DNA of 64,000 nucleotides, taken from Imbricaverruca yamaguchii. Its lineage: Eukaryota; Arthropoda; Thecostraca; Neoverrucidae. Shown here piece by piece: positions 21,928-33,975 of this stretch. The position numbers and the translations under genes were made by a program. The notes below the pieces were generated by a model. The model searched no databases and was not told the origin of the DNA. It saw only the letters and a program-made list of their open reading frames with translations. The DNA is taken from assembly GCA_034440575.1 (NCBI GenBank), contig JAOTOL010001322.1, positions 176,001-240,000 on the forward strand, in the 5' to 3' direction. How positions within the stretch are numbered: the stretch's first letter is position 1; the number at the start of each line of letters is the position of its first letter.

Positions 21928-22105
21928 CAGGTCATCTCCCTGTGAGTGGCGATCTCACAAAGCTTATCCATTGCAGGTCATCTCTGTGAGTGGTGACCTC
22001 ACAAACCTCACCTTCTGCAGGTCATCTCTCTGTGAGTGGTGACCTCACAAAGCTTGCCTTCTGCAGACCATCCCACTGTCAGCGGGACCTCGCGACTTTC
22101 ATGAG
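21928..22105. repeat. ~45-bp tandem repeat, nearly four copies
   Basis: Units start with CAGGTCATCTC at 21928, 21974 and 22018, and with CAGACCATC at 22063. Each contains TGTGAGTGGTGACCTCACAA, itself an imperfect palindrome, so every unit can form a small hairpin. Confidence 0.85.
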
Positions 22106-23282
22106 CTGCCCTTGACCGGATGAAAAGCAGGAGTGACGATTTAGCACGAAAGGACGCCTTTGACGTATTGTCCCAACTAGCTGTAGTAATAGCTCGTCAT
22201 CGAAAATGTTATCCCATTTATTTCTGACTCGACCCGCGTTATAATTGCACGCTCCCTTTGGCCGGAATGTGTCACACGTTTCCGCCCACGAATATGCTTA
22301 GTTGAGGTCAAGAGCAAGTAATGGCACATCATTTGTGGGTTCCTCGAAACAGCTGCTGAACTCAACATCATTAGCGGTCTCACTTGACAAGCGCAGACAA
22401 CTTAATGGCCCCCCGCAGTGGGGTCAGCCTCGTTACTCGAATTGCCAGAGAATTGGCGCTCCCTCGTGGTAACACAGCAGCTCCGATACGGGGTGTGCGA
22501 ACACATAGGTGCTTCCGGGGACACGTTGTCTCAATCGTCCATCCCTCTCTTCCAATTCTAGTATCTACACCGTGCCAGTGACCATTTGTATGTTTCATCC
22601 AACCCTGCAACACCAACCACTCCCTTGTCAGGAGCAGATAGGTCAGCTTCCCCTGGTCTACCCGTCCGCTCGGTTTTATGGTGGTAGCCGTGCCCCCTCG
22701 GCCCGCCCCCGGAGTTGGCGGAGTCCTGGAGGTTGAGGTCCCCCGTTGTACGGTGCTAGTTGCGACGCTGGAGCAGCACGCCTCTTTGGTCGCGATATCG
22801 CGGATGGGCTGGCGGTCCCTTAGGGCCCCATACGGGCCAAAGTGGCAGGTCGCCTCTGGCTGGGCACCTGTGCTCTCGCCTGGTGCCTGCCAGCCCGGCC
22901 GGCCGGGGTCAAGTGGTAGGCCACTCTGTTATTGCGGTCAGGGTGGGGAGTCTCTCTTCCGACTGTGCGAGGGCGCCGTCAACTCCGTATAACTCATCAG
23001 ACGCCTGGCGTCCTCCCACCCGCGGGGTACAGACGTACCCCTGGTAGGATCCTTCCGTGGTGGTGCGAACGAGGAGCTGAAACAATCACACTCTATGGCG
23101 CAACCTTCAATAAACAAACCATCCCTGGTCCTCTCCCAAAGTACACAGAACACCAGCTTGCCTATTGTAAGCTGTGCCAACTACCCTACACCTGCAAAAG
23201 CCTACATCCCTGCATACATCCCGTCCCCATGTGATCTCTACCACCGCGACTCATCGCCAAAATCCAGAAACTATGGCACAGA

Positions 23283-23500
23283 CTAGGTTCCTGTCGCCAC
23301 GAGTGCTCATCCTCAGGTCGACAGACCCTGGAAAGACTTTGTCAGCACTCTCATCTTCTGAACGGAAGCGCGGACGTGGCCTGCTCGGTGACGTAGTCCG
23401 CTGTGAAAAACTAAGGGATGTAATACTTGAAGTGGAATTCCGAAGTACTTGGGATACCCAGTCCTCCTTCCAGAAGGAGGACTGGGGTAAACTTTAGGAA
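23283..23500 (+). pseudogene. LINE-D ORF1-like fragment
   Basis: The frame reads VLILRSTDPGKTLSALS, then KRGRGLLGDVVRCEKLRD and ILEVEFRST. This is the pattern of Jockey-type ORF1 ('KTLS-LSPFLIEK-L-G--G-V---EKLR-G-LLVEV'). It is surrounded by stops. Confidence 0.5.
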
Positions 23501-23659
23501 AGGACTGAAACTGCTTTCTGCTCCGAAGCAGGGTCTCCACCACTTCCAGTAGCGGTTTTCACTACACTTCTGTTGGAATGTCTGATACTTTAATCGTGAC
23601 AGCACCACCGTCAACTTAATAGAGTTCAGGCGGACATGGGTTCTCGCCTGGCAGCACTA

Positions 23660-25911
23660 TGAGAGAGGAAAACCGGCAAGTGGCACTTGCCGTTGGTGAC
23701 CGTCAAGTGGCGCACCCCGCTGACGTAGCCAACAAGAATGGTATTTCCCTGGCCGACGCCTGCAACGCTGGTAACAGCGAACCACAATACATGCGCCACA
23801 AAGCCCGCTGTGAAGCAATCCCGATTGATTTCTCCACCCCAAAGCAGCTATCGTACAATTGGAGTTTTACCGATGTTGAAGTAACATCGGCTATTAATAC
23901 ACTACGTAGCATTTTAAAATTAACACACATCTGCTATTAGCATACGCCGAGGGACCTGGCGAGGTGCATAATGAGTTGTTGTGACACCAGCCTTTCCATG
24001 TCGTCTCAGAGCTTTTACGCACCTTTAACCGCACGTGGAAAACGGCAAATACCATTTCATGTGGAACCAAGCTTCAGTGGTCCCCCTCTTGAAACCTGGC
24101 ACAATTGGCTGAAACTCCCTAGGTTATCGTCCAATCTCCTTGGCGTCCGCTTTAGGTAAGCGCATAGAGAAATTCGTCAACGGGCGCCTATCCTATATTT
24201 TTTAAACCATTATATTTTGTAAACACGTTAGAACAGGGCACTATCGACCATATTTTTAGAATTGACACCGGAGTACGCCTCGCATTTCAGAGGAAGCGAC
24301 ATAAGGACCCTGCATTTTTTTGACATTACGAAGGACTTTGACACCACTTGGCGTCGGGGAATTCTTAAACAAAAATTAACCAGCATGGGATCGGAGGACA
24401 AGTTGGTATCTTTTATAATTTTTTTTGGCAAATCGTTGTTTTCATGTAGGAATCGGAAACTGTCCCTAGGATTGGTTTGCCCAGGAGAACGGAGTCCCAT
24501 GAGGGAGTGTCCTAAGCGCTACCATTTTCGGGATCATGATAAATGATATTGGGGATTCTGTTCCTCGGAGCGTGGGACAATCTCTATATGTTGATGACTT
24601 CGCAATGTGGTCATGTGCCTTGTGGACACGGCTGATGGAAAGACAGCTGCAGCTAGTCGCCAGATGTTTTGAGAAATGTGGAAGTACGAATGGTTTCCGG
24701 TTCTCCACAGCGAAAATGGTTGTCATGAACTTCTGTCACCGCCGTCGCTGTCCCAACATGGATATCTTACTTTGTGGGCAAACGATACCGGTGCAACCGG
24801 CTGTCAGATTTCTGGGAATGGAGTACGACACGAGTTTGACATATCGGCGTCATCCTAAAACGTTGCGAGGTAAGTGTATAAAAACCCTGAATATCTTAAA
24901 ATGTGGCTCATGCAACCTATGAAACAGACCATGCAACGCTGCTCTTGCTATACCAATCGTTTATTCGATCAAGACTTGACTACGCATGGACCCTGGACAC
25001 AGTTCACCACTCTGTGCTTCGGATCACTACAGAGTCCTTTCGTACATCTCCAACGCCGAGTCTCCTCGCAGAAACTCACGAGCTTCCACGCTCTCTGCGC
25101 CTTGAGGAATTCGATATTCCTACAAGCGACGGCAACATCCGGATCACCCAGCTTATGTTAAAGCATTTTTCCACCACAAGTTGGCGTTGTTCTCAGATGA
25201 ACAGCCTATGAACACCGTCCCGTATGGTGTACGAATGCTGCGCCTGTTCCATGAGAGTGGTCTTCGGCTACGGGGTATTCGGCGCGCTGAACGCATTCCG
25301 ACGCCACCGTGGGAACTTATAACACCTGGAGTGGACGTATCCCTCGCCGGAACAAAGAAAGCGAATGCCATACCACATGTATTCCGAGCACTTGCCATGG
25401 AGCACACCTACAGTTGCACTGGATTTGTTGCAACGTACACAAATAGATCCAGAACGGAGGCGGGTGCCGGCAGCGTTTTCACAACTGGTACTGTTGTAAG
25501 AAGTTTTTAACTTCCTTCGCAGGCGTCTGTGTATTCTTCTAAGCTTATTGCTATCCTGAAAGCTCTGTGTATCAATGAGTGCAAAATGCTCTACTACACG
25601 TTATGCTAACGGATTCCTTGAGTAGCTTTTTGTCAATAACGACGCTCGACCCAGCTAATCCCATTTTACAGGATGTTTTATCTCGTCATACCGCTGCGCA
25701 TCAAACAGGTAAAAGAGTAGTATTTTGTTGGATTCCAAGCCACGAGGGTATCTCTGGGAACGACCTAGGGGATGATATTGCAAAACGTGCGTCGCTAGCT
25801 CCATGCTTGCCAACCCTACCGCTCCCTTTCCGTGATCACTTTCGAAATATTTCTGCGTATGTGCTCGCGAAGTGGAAAGCTTCTTGGAACACACAAACTG
25901 ATAATAGTTGA
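23660..25911 (+). pseudogene. LINE-D ORF2 remnant: RT and RNase H
   Basis: Fragments in several frames follow ORF2 order. First comes a pre-RT segment HPADVANKNGISLADACNAG...IPIDFSTPKQLSYNWSFTD (23710-23890), then LHFFDITKDFDTTW (RT motif A, near 24320) and YVDDFAMW at 24587-24598 (RT motif C). A thumb/linker follows (24903-25211), then an RNase H remnant ending CWIPSHEGISGNDLGDDIAKRA (about 25727-25795). The RNase H first Asp site reads YTNRSRTE where TDGS is expected, and the Glu site reads VYSSKL where an AEL-type motif is expected. Two catalytic acids are therefore lost, and multiple frameshifts and stops are present. Confidence 0.8.
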
Positions 25912-26024
25912 GAGCGATCAAGCGTCGTCACGAAAAAATGGAGTTCGTGTTCGCGCATGAACAGGCGACACGAACTAGTGTTGTGCCGCTTGAAAATAGG
26001 GCACACATACCACTCATTCGTGAT

Positions 26025-27592
26025 TCTAGGACAATGTACGTAAGGACAAATGTACGTAAGGACAAATGTTCGTAAGGACAAATGCACGTAAGGACAAATG
26101 TACGTAAGGACAAATGTACGTAAGGACAAATGTACGTAAGGACAAATGTACGTAAGGACAAATGTACGTAAGGACAAATGTACGTAAGGACAAAGGTACG
26201 TAAGGACAAGTGTACATATGGCAGATGTACATCAGCAAATGTACGTAAGCAAATGTAGGTAAGCAAATGTACGTAAGCAAATGTACGTAAGCGCAGATGT
26301 ACGTATGACAATTGTACGTAAGCGCAGATGTACGTATGGCTAATGTACATAAGCGCAAAAGTAGGTATGCACAAAAGTACGTAAGCGCAAATGTACGGAT
26401 GCGCAAAAGTACGTAAGCGCAGATGTACGTATGTGCAAAAGCACGTAAGCGCAAATGTACGTAAGCGCAAATGCACGTATGCACACATGTACGTATGTGC
26501 AAACGTACGTATGCGCAAAAGTGCGTAAGCGCAAGAGTACGTAAGCGTAAATGTACGTAAGCGCAAATCTACGTATGCGCAAGTGTAAGTATACGCAAAA
26601 ATGCATATGCTTAAATGTATGTAATTGCAAGTGTACGTAAGCGCAAAAGCAAATATAGAACACATGGACGGAAGGACAAATGTACGTATGGCATATATAC
26701 GTCAGCAAATGTACGTAAGCAATTGTACGTTTGTGCTAAGGTACGCATAACAGATTACGTAAGCGCATATGTACGTAAGCGCGAAGGAACGTACGGTACA
26801 TGTACGTATAGCAAATGTGTGTAAGAGCAAATGATCGTATGGTTACTTTGCGTAAGCAAATGAACGCAAGCACAAAAGTTGGTATGCGCAAATGTACTTA
26901 AACGCGAAGGTACGTAAGTGCGAATATACGTATGTGCAAATGTACGCAATCGCAAATGTACGTATGAGCAAATGCACGTAAGTACAAACGTACATATGCA
27001 CAACTGTACCTTAGTGCAAAAGTACGCATGCGCAAATGGACGTAAGTGCAAATGTACATTTGCATAAGTGTACCTTAGTGCAAAAGTACGTATACACAAA
27101 TGTGCGTATGCGCAAACGTACACAATCGCAAAAGTACGTATGAGCAAATGTATGTAAGTACATCTTTACGCAACCTAGGTGTATGAAAGCGCTTGTGTAC
27201 GCATGTTCTGCATGTATGTATAAGTAAATGTACGTAGGCGGAAATGTGTGTAGGCGCAAATGTACGTATGCGCAAATCCACGTATGCGTAAAAGTACGTA
27301 AGCGCAAGTTTACGAATGCGGAAATGTACATATGCGCAAAAGTACGTAAACGCAAATGTACGTAAGTATAAAAGTACGCATGAGCAAATGTATGCAAGTA
27401 CAGCTTTACGTAGCCTAGGTGTATAAAAGCGCTCGCGTACGTAGGTACACATGTACATATACGCAAATGTAAGTAGGCGCAAATGTACGTAAGCGCAAAT
27501 GAACGTATACGCAAATGTATGCATGCGCAAAAGTACGTAAGTGCAAATTTATGTAAGCGTAAAAGTACGTAAACGCAAATGTACTTCGCGCA
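26025..27592. repeat. 16-bp satellite, ~95 units, two subdomains
   Basis: The unit is close to AAATGTACGTAAGCGC. The left subdomain (about 26030-26215) is homogeneous with the variant GTACGTAAGGACAAAT. From about 26290 to 27590 the units are more diverged, with AAGCGC, ATGCGC and ATGTGC endings. Because 16 is not a multiple of 3 and the unit lacks stops on the minus strand, long frames of Tyr/Thr/Cys/Leu-rich 16-residue repeats appear there. They are by-products. Confidence 0.95.
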
Positions 27593-27595
27593 AAT

Positions 27596-28447
27596 GCCCC
27601 CATTTTCGGTTTCGCACGTCTGCCGCTCGGATATCTCACGCTAACGCCGCTGACTATCCTGTCTGGCGACCACGAGTTTGGTCGGCAAGAGAGTGAGGAG
27701 GAGGAAGTCGCAAGTCACGGCCAACGGTTTATGGGACAGAAGTCGGGGGAGACGCCGCTTGCCACCTGCCAACTACACCAATACATATACATATACCTAT
27801 ACGCAACGCACACAAATACCATCCCCAATCCACCCTACACCTACGAACACTACCTTCCCGCCCCACTAACCTATCTTCAGCTACCTTCAACTTCAAGCTT
27901 CTAGACTGATCTTCAGTATCTTCAAACTCAACTCTACCACATCGCTTCTGCATCAGCCTCTACGAGCTCCTACATCTGCATCTACGTGTTCTTACATCGG
28001 CCTCTCCATCTTCAAGACCGATCTTCTGTGTCACAGTGCAGTGCCCCTTCGTCTTCACTTCAGCTTCATCTACCTACCAGGCCACTACACAACTACAAGG
28101 CCAGTCCGGCGGTGCTGCCACTCCACCTGCCCAGGACTCCCTCAAAACCCCCATCCGACCTTCCCTCTAGCGCCCTCTGCACTATCTTTATCTGATCTGT
28201 CTATCCGTGCTCTCTTCAAGAACAGTTTCTGGCGTCTTTGTGTATTCTTCATATGTCTCTGCCCCCACTTTTACACCTGTCGGGCTTCCTTCATGCTCTT
28301 CTGAACCCCTCCGCCAAAACTTGTTATTACTGTACAATGTTTACTGTGTCACACAGTAAACATTGTACACACCTGCCATACCACCCTTTCATCGACACCA
28401 CCAACAAACCAAACGCGCACAAGAGTACCAAACCGAATGTCACACAC
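27596..28447 (+). promoter_or_regulatory. LINE-C 5' UTR / internal promoter region
   Basis: Aligns with the 5' segments of copies B-plus and B-minus; shared landmarks are CCAGTCCGGCGGTGCTGCCA and TATCCGTGCTCTCTTCAAG. I-group LINEs carry their promoter here. No TATA box is seen. The region contains a perfect 39-bp palindrome absent from the related copies. Confidence 0.55.
28331..28369. repeat. perfect 39-bp palindrome in LINE-C
   Basis: A 19-nt arm (TGTACAATGTTTACTGTGT, 28331-28349) is followed by one base and then its exact reverse complement (28351-28369). The corresponding place in copies B-plus and B-minus has no palindrome. Confidence 0.95.
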
Positions 28448-29592
28448 ATGAACATCACACCTCACCCAACTGGCGAATTCTTCCTTTGCCACCGCGGGGA
28501 CGGGGAGCCTATGGGCTCCCTCGACCCCTGGTTGGTGGAGGGTGAGATCGCCAAACACACAGATACGTCCCTGATCCCGAAACAACTCAGATCGGGGGCA
28601 CTCCTCATACAAGCACACTCCGATATAGACGGCATGATTCTACCAACATTACACAAAATTCACGACACACCTATCTCGATCACCCCAGCTACAAAACTTA
28701 ACACATTACAAGGCACAATACACGCACGGGAGCTGGCCGGTATCGCGGTGGAAACCCTGGTCTCCAGGATGGAGAAGCAAGGTGTCTCCGCCGCATACAG
28801 GCCGGCTCCAAGACCAGGGCAATCCCCATCACACATTATGACACTGACTTTCCGCACCGCACCCCACCAAAACACCTCAAAGCGGGGTATCTCCGCTACA
28901 CTGTCACTCCACGCGCACCCCTCCCGCGGCGCTGTAAAAAGTGACAACGTTATGGCCATTCCGCGGGGGGTACGACTCAAACACACACATATGCGGCCGA
29001 TGCGCACAACACGACACCGACACATGCCAAAGTAGCGAGGCCTGCTGCGCCGCCTGCGGGGCGGCAGGCCAGAGCACGAGGCTGGAGACAGGACCTGCCC
29101 CGGTGGATGGCGAAGAAAGAGATTCTCCGTCTGGTCCACCTGGAGGGCATGGAATCGTCTCTGGTCAGGAAGGCGGTGTCCGACCCGCTGGCGGCGTGGC
29201 CGGCCCGCCGGGCAGAGCCGGGACAGTACAGACCGCCACCACCGCCACGAGACTACATAGAATACCCGGCTCTTCCAACCACACAACCACGCGACACAAA
29301 CACACCACAGACACCTACCCAAAAGCAAACCAAACACAAACTCCCACCAACGGCACACGTAGAACGCGCGCACCAACACCAGCATACATCACAGGACAGC
29401 AAACGGTACACCAAGCATCACCACCACCACCATGAACCCGTCAACCTGCCAATTTCCCCACACCAACTACCACCCCCCCCCGCCCATCAACAGCCACCCC
29501 TCACTCACCAACAACAGACGCCAGGGAAAGGCTCAAAAAGACCCAACTCACCGAATAAACCGCACACTCGCGCCAACACCCAAAAACAATGA
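28448..29592 (+). pseudogene. LINE-C ORF1 gag-like protein
   Basis: ATG 28448 is chosen because the related copies also start there (MNITPHPTGEFFLCHRGDG). The frame reads GEPMGSLDPWLVEGEIAKH, LRSGALLIQAHSD, DTPISITPATKLNTLQGTI and VETLVSRMEKQGVSAAYRP, an RRM-like ORF1 domain. Near 28950-29030 it shifts to knuckles (HICGRCAQHDTDTC, CCAACGAAG), and near 29107 to AKKEILRLVHLEGM and a Pro/Thr/His-rich tail ending KQ at the TGA 29590-29592. The stop overlaps the ORF2 ATG, suggesting coupled re-initiation. At least two frameshifts. Confidence 0.8.
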
Positions 29593-32500
29593 ACACAATC
29601 ATGCAATGGAACACACACGGACTCATTAGACGCTGGCCTGAATTCAAACATTATGCACTAGAAACAAATCACATAGCACTAAGCATTCAAGAAACACACT
29701 TCAAACCTAACGACCCACATCAATTTCACATCCCTCACTACACACTATACAGATAAGACACACACAACCCACACAGATCAGGCGGTGTATGCACATACAT
29801 TAGGAACACGACCCTCCACCGCCCGACACAATTCACCACCATAGCAGACATACTACTAGCTGAAATGCATGTACCCGACAAAGCTTACACACTCATGAAC
29901 ATTTACGAACCCCCTCCAGAAACACAGAAACCCTCTCGGGATTAAATAAAGCACTTGACCAACTTCGCACACCTGTCATTCTCACTGGATATTTCAATTC
30001 GAACCATCCCCTATGTGACACCCCCACAACACAACCCGATCACAGAGCACACACACTCATCGCAATATCCACATGACATAATCTCACAATACTCAACACC
30101 GGCTCACCAATATATCTCGTACCAATCATCTCCCACCTCCCTACGACTCCAGATGTCACACTCGCTTCCTCACGTATAGGCCTCACCCTATCCTGGACAT
30201 CCAACTCAGATGCACACTTCAGCGACCACGCACCCATCACCATTACCTTCCATCAAATGTCGACCACTGGGCTACCCAACCCTCAGCCACGCCGGTGGAA
30301 CCTAAAAAAAGCATCCTGGGTCCCCTTTTCAGAATCCTTAGCCGCACAAATAGCACACAATCCACAAACACACCAGAACAGTTTGCAGACGTACTCCTCA
30401 CCACAGCACACGAACACATACCACCAACAAAACCAAGACACCAACACAAACCTCGCGCGGCTCCCTGGTGGAGCGAAGAGTGCCATCGGGCGATCCGCGC
30501 GAGAAACCACGCACATCACAGATATGAGAGATACCACACACCAGAGATACTCACAGCATAAATACGACAAGGAACATTATGCAAACGCACCATTAAGCAA
30601 GCCAAAACGACTTTCGGGAATAAATCTTGCGCCCAATTTAATAGATTCATCCCTCTCGGCGAAATTTTGACACACCTTAGAACCTTTCAACACAGGTAAA
30701 GACCGCCATGCAAAGCAATCACACTTAGACACAACAACAACACTGTCACAGACCCACAAACAACAGCAAACATATTCGCACACCACTACCATCTCAGATC
30801 TTCTACACTTCCACGAACACCCCCACCTCCAATCAGACACATACGCCCACACCTTTACAACACTAGGTTTACACTTGGTTATTGGCTTTACGACACATCG
30901 ACCGTTGAGTCACGTAGCGTCGCCAATCTCTCACGCCAATTGGTCGCGGGCGAAGAGTAGCGACAGGTGAGACTCGAACCCACAACCTTTCGATTGTGAG
31001 ACGAGCAACTTACCCCTAGGCCACTCGTCCCCCCTATATTTACACTTACAGAAATACAACTAGCAATCATACAGACAGGTAACACAAGTGTAGGACCAGA
31101 CAACATTCACTATGCCTTCTCCAAACACCTTCGAACCTCAGCGCTGCAAACATTACTCGACACTTACAACACCGCATGGACCACACATACATACCCACAA
31201 TCCTGGCTACACGACTCTCTCATACCTGTAGCTAAACCAAACACGCACTCAACTCTTTGCACTTCCTATAGCCCTATTGCCCTCACTAGCTGCTTCCACA
31301 AACTATTCGAACGACTTGCCCAAATAAAAAAAAACGCCTTCTCTATATCATTAAAACACAAAAACTAATATCTCCTATTCAATCAGGTTTCCTTCCTAAT
31401 CGCTTATGCTTAGATAACCTCACTTACCTTATCACGCACATCCAGGAAGCGGCAGCAGGGAAACGCTCCACTGTCACCGTCTTCCTGGACCTCAAACAAG
31501 CCTAAGACACCATGAACATAACAGCACTACTACAACACCTACACAACATAGATATACAGGGCAGACTACTACACTCTCTTCACTTCTATCTTCTAAATCG
31601 CTCATTTCAATTCAAAATTGGACCCCATTTTTCACACACAAAATTCCCCACAACCGCCTTAATGCAAGGTTCCGTACTCAGCCCCCTGCTCTTTATTTTA
31701 GGTCTAAATTCAGTTATCACAGACCACCTTCCGGCCAAAATTGCAATATACGCTGACGACATAGTCATATGGATATCACACGAAACGCCAAACAACGCAC
31801 TAGGAATACTACGAACCACATTAATGCAACTACATAGCAAACTCGCCTCCCTAAACCTACACATCGCACCACACAAATAAAAATGCATGATTTTCGGCTA
31901 CCACAAATACACAGACTTACCACCACTAAAAATAGACCACACTCCCGTTCCATTCGTTACCACAGCAAAATTTATAGGCATCACTTTAGACCCAAAAACT
32001 CACTTTCCGGCCACACATCTTAGACATAAAAAAACGCGCATTAAAAAGAATAAGCATCCTTCGAGCACTATCCGGCACAAACTGTGGATCCGACCGAAAC
32101 ACACTTCTTGCTTTTTAGAAATCGATCATTCGGCCAATTTTGGAATACGGATCCCCACTCTTCGAAAATGTAACTAAATCAAACCTCAAAACTTTAGATT
32201 CTCTTCAACGCCAATGTTTTCAAATAGCCACAGGAGCCTATATCACTTCGCCTTCTCTTGCTCTTCACATATACAGCCACATACCAAAATTGAGGCACAA
32301 ACACACAGAAACACTATTAAGATATCACTACAAAACACAACTCATCACACAACACCCATGCACTCATTTAAAATCCGCGCCAAACGCTTACACCAACTCA
32401 TGAAAGCAACAAGACTCAACACTACAATAGGCCGCCGCATTCATCAACACGCAAATAGACTACACATCACACCTCCCACAGCAAAAGCTCTCCCACCACT

Positions 32501-33456
32501 CACCGCATGGTGGAAATACCAAGCACCCAAAACACACCTACTCATAGACAAACCAAAGCATGCCAACACAGACGCAGAAATACTACTATTCCTCCACTTC
32601 AAAGCACAATATCCAAACCACATCATCTACACGGACGGCTCAAAATCACACACAGCAGACGGACACAGCGGCGGTGCTGTACCCCATCGCAGCACCACCG
32701 CGGGTCATCCTTCGTGCCCTTCTGCATGACACAGCATCCATCTATGCAGCAGAACTCTTCGCAATTTTCTCGGCATACTCCGCCATTTACAACACACAAA
32801 CCGAACACATCATAGCCACTGACGCAAAATCAGTATTAGAAAGTATCACACCCTTCACCAAAAACAAACACCCACTCATCCCCAAAATACTCCACATTCA
32901 CAAACAACTCAACGCCAGACAACGCCCACTTGTATGGATCCCAAGCCACACAAACATTCCAGGTAATGAACACACAGACGCCGAAGCCAGCATAGCCACA
33001 ACACTACAACAAACCACACCATGCCCACACTCACAATCCGTGTACTACCCCACAATACACCAGGTAATCAACAAAAACATTAAACAAACATGGGACACAA
33101 CAATTACGCAACTACACGAAATACACCCACAACATGAACTCTGGCACACCATCAACAAAAACACAAGACAAAAAGAACGCACACTAACACGACGACGTCT
33201 CGGCCACACTGCACTCACGCACTCCTACCTATTACAACGCCCACGACCACAATGCATAGCATGTCAACGAACACTCACAATTAAGCACATACTCATCTAC
33301 TGTACCAAATACAACACCGAAAGACAACCTATCACAAACTATTGCAACATGAACAACATCCCACTAAACATCACGACGCTTCCCAATGACAATTCAACAT
33401 TAGACGAACACCTCTTCCACTTTCTCGCTATCACACGTCTAATCCATGAACAATGA
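29589..33456 (+). pseudogene. LINE-C ORF2: endonuclease, RT, RNase H
   Basis: Start ATG 29589 (MNTIMQWNTHGLIRRWPEF). Endonuclease motifs are QETHF near 29690, then a GDFN-type motif changed to GYFN (29987-29995), and SDHAPI near 30225. RT: motif A FLDLKQA*D has a stop at 31503 in place of an aromatic residue; next come LMQGSVLSPLLF near 31665 and YADD at 31749-31760. RNase H: TDGSK with the Asp codon at 32634, YAAEL, TDAKSVL and WIPSHTNIPGNEHTDAEA (about 32935-32985), all in keeping with an RNase H catalytic set. A C-terminal Cys/His block CIACQRTLTIKHILIYC (about 33255-33305) completes it. The first in-frame stop is at 29754, further shifts follow, and a SINE lies at 30877-31038. The last 298 codons remain open. 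Confidence 0.85.
30877..31038 (-). mobile_element. tRNA-derived SINE (family 2), inserted in LINE-C
   Basis: On the minus strand it starts GGGACGAGTGGCCTAGGGGT (tRNA 5' end and box A, complement at about 31009-31030) and has box B GGTTCGAGTC (complement at 30971-30980). A short body ends in ...TGTCGTAAAACCAATAACC. A perfect 9-bp TSD, TTTACACTT, flanks it at 30868-30876 and 31039-31047. It interrupts ORF2 upstream of the RT domain. Confidence 0.92.
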
Positions 33457-33900
33457 GGGAAAATAATCAAAAGACATGTTAAAAAGAAAAACAGAAAATC
33501 AACAATAGGTGAAAAACACTAACCCCACGTGAAACTAGCTGACAAACTACTAACGTTCCTGCAATGTACATGAAAAACTAGCGATGACCCGACCCTAACC
33601 CCTCAACTACACCTCCAACAAATGGTACCGCCCGGACTGGAAAATATTCTCTTTGGCATCAGCTCAGGCTCGACCAGTATCACCATCCCATCTGCCTATA
33701 AGTCGACTCAATTTCTACTCCTTCTACGCTGCACCAAACTTCAAGATCTCAGCGCTATCACGACTCTCCTCTGCAAGCCAGCTTTACTCTTAATCGCTCA
33801 CTCTTATCCTCACCACGTTAATCCTCATACCCATTTACCCCCACCAAAAATCAACACAATTTACTAACACCACAAACGCCCACTCAGAAACAGCCGACAT
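33457..33900 (+). other. LINE-C 3' UTR
   Basis: No open frame. Landmarks GCGATGACCCGACCC (33573) and CACCACACGGTGGCAGGC (33900) recur in copy A, on the minus strand near 8725 and 8640. The end runs into a (GACA)n microsatellite. Confidence 0.65.
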
Positions 33901-33925
33901 CACCACACGGTGGCAGGCAGGCAGG

Positions 33926-33931
33926 CTGGGC

Positions 33932-33975
<44 letters not shown>
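33926..33975. repeat. (GACA)n microsatellite
   Basis: About 12 units of GACA directly at the LINE-C 3' end. Confidence 0.95.

Larger units (their letters stand above)
22600..25920 (+). mobile_element. decayed Jockey-like LINE (LINE-D)
   Basis: A GC-rich leader (about 22620-23100) is followed by an ORF1-like fragment (23283-23500) and an ORF2 remnant with pre-RT, RT and RNase H motifs up to 25911. The element stops where the 16-bp satellite region begins. No 3' tail is visible, so the 3' end is lost or interrupted. The 5' boundary is a guess. Confidence 0.7.
27596..33900 (+). mobile_element. near-full-length LINE-C (I-group-like, with RNase H)
   Basis: Order: 5' UTR (27596-28447), ORF1 (28448-29592), ORF2 (29589-33456), 3' UTR (33457 to about 33900). 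The 5' UTR start, with TTTTCGGTTTCGCAC near 27602, matches the 5' ends of copies B-plus and B-minus. The 4-base ORF1/ORF2 overlap (ATGA), the APE endonuclease, and an RT followed by RNase H and a CCHC domain place it among I/Jockey-group non-LTR retrotransposons. Many frameshifts and stops plus a SINE insertion at 30877 make it inactive. It starts exactly at the end of the 16-bp satellite. Confidence 0.85.

Noticed and set aside
25928..27530. Long minus-strand Tyr/Thr/Leu/Cys-rich frames (up to 245 codons)
   Set aside because: By-products of the 16-bp satellite; the 16-residue protein period equals three DNA units.
30971..31038. tRNA gene on the minus strand
   Set aside because: Boxes A and B are present, but the acceptor arm does not close and it is followed by a SINE body and flanked by a TSD.
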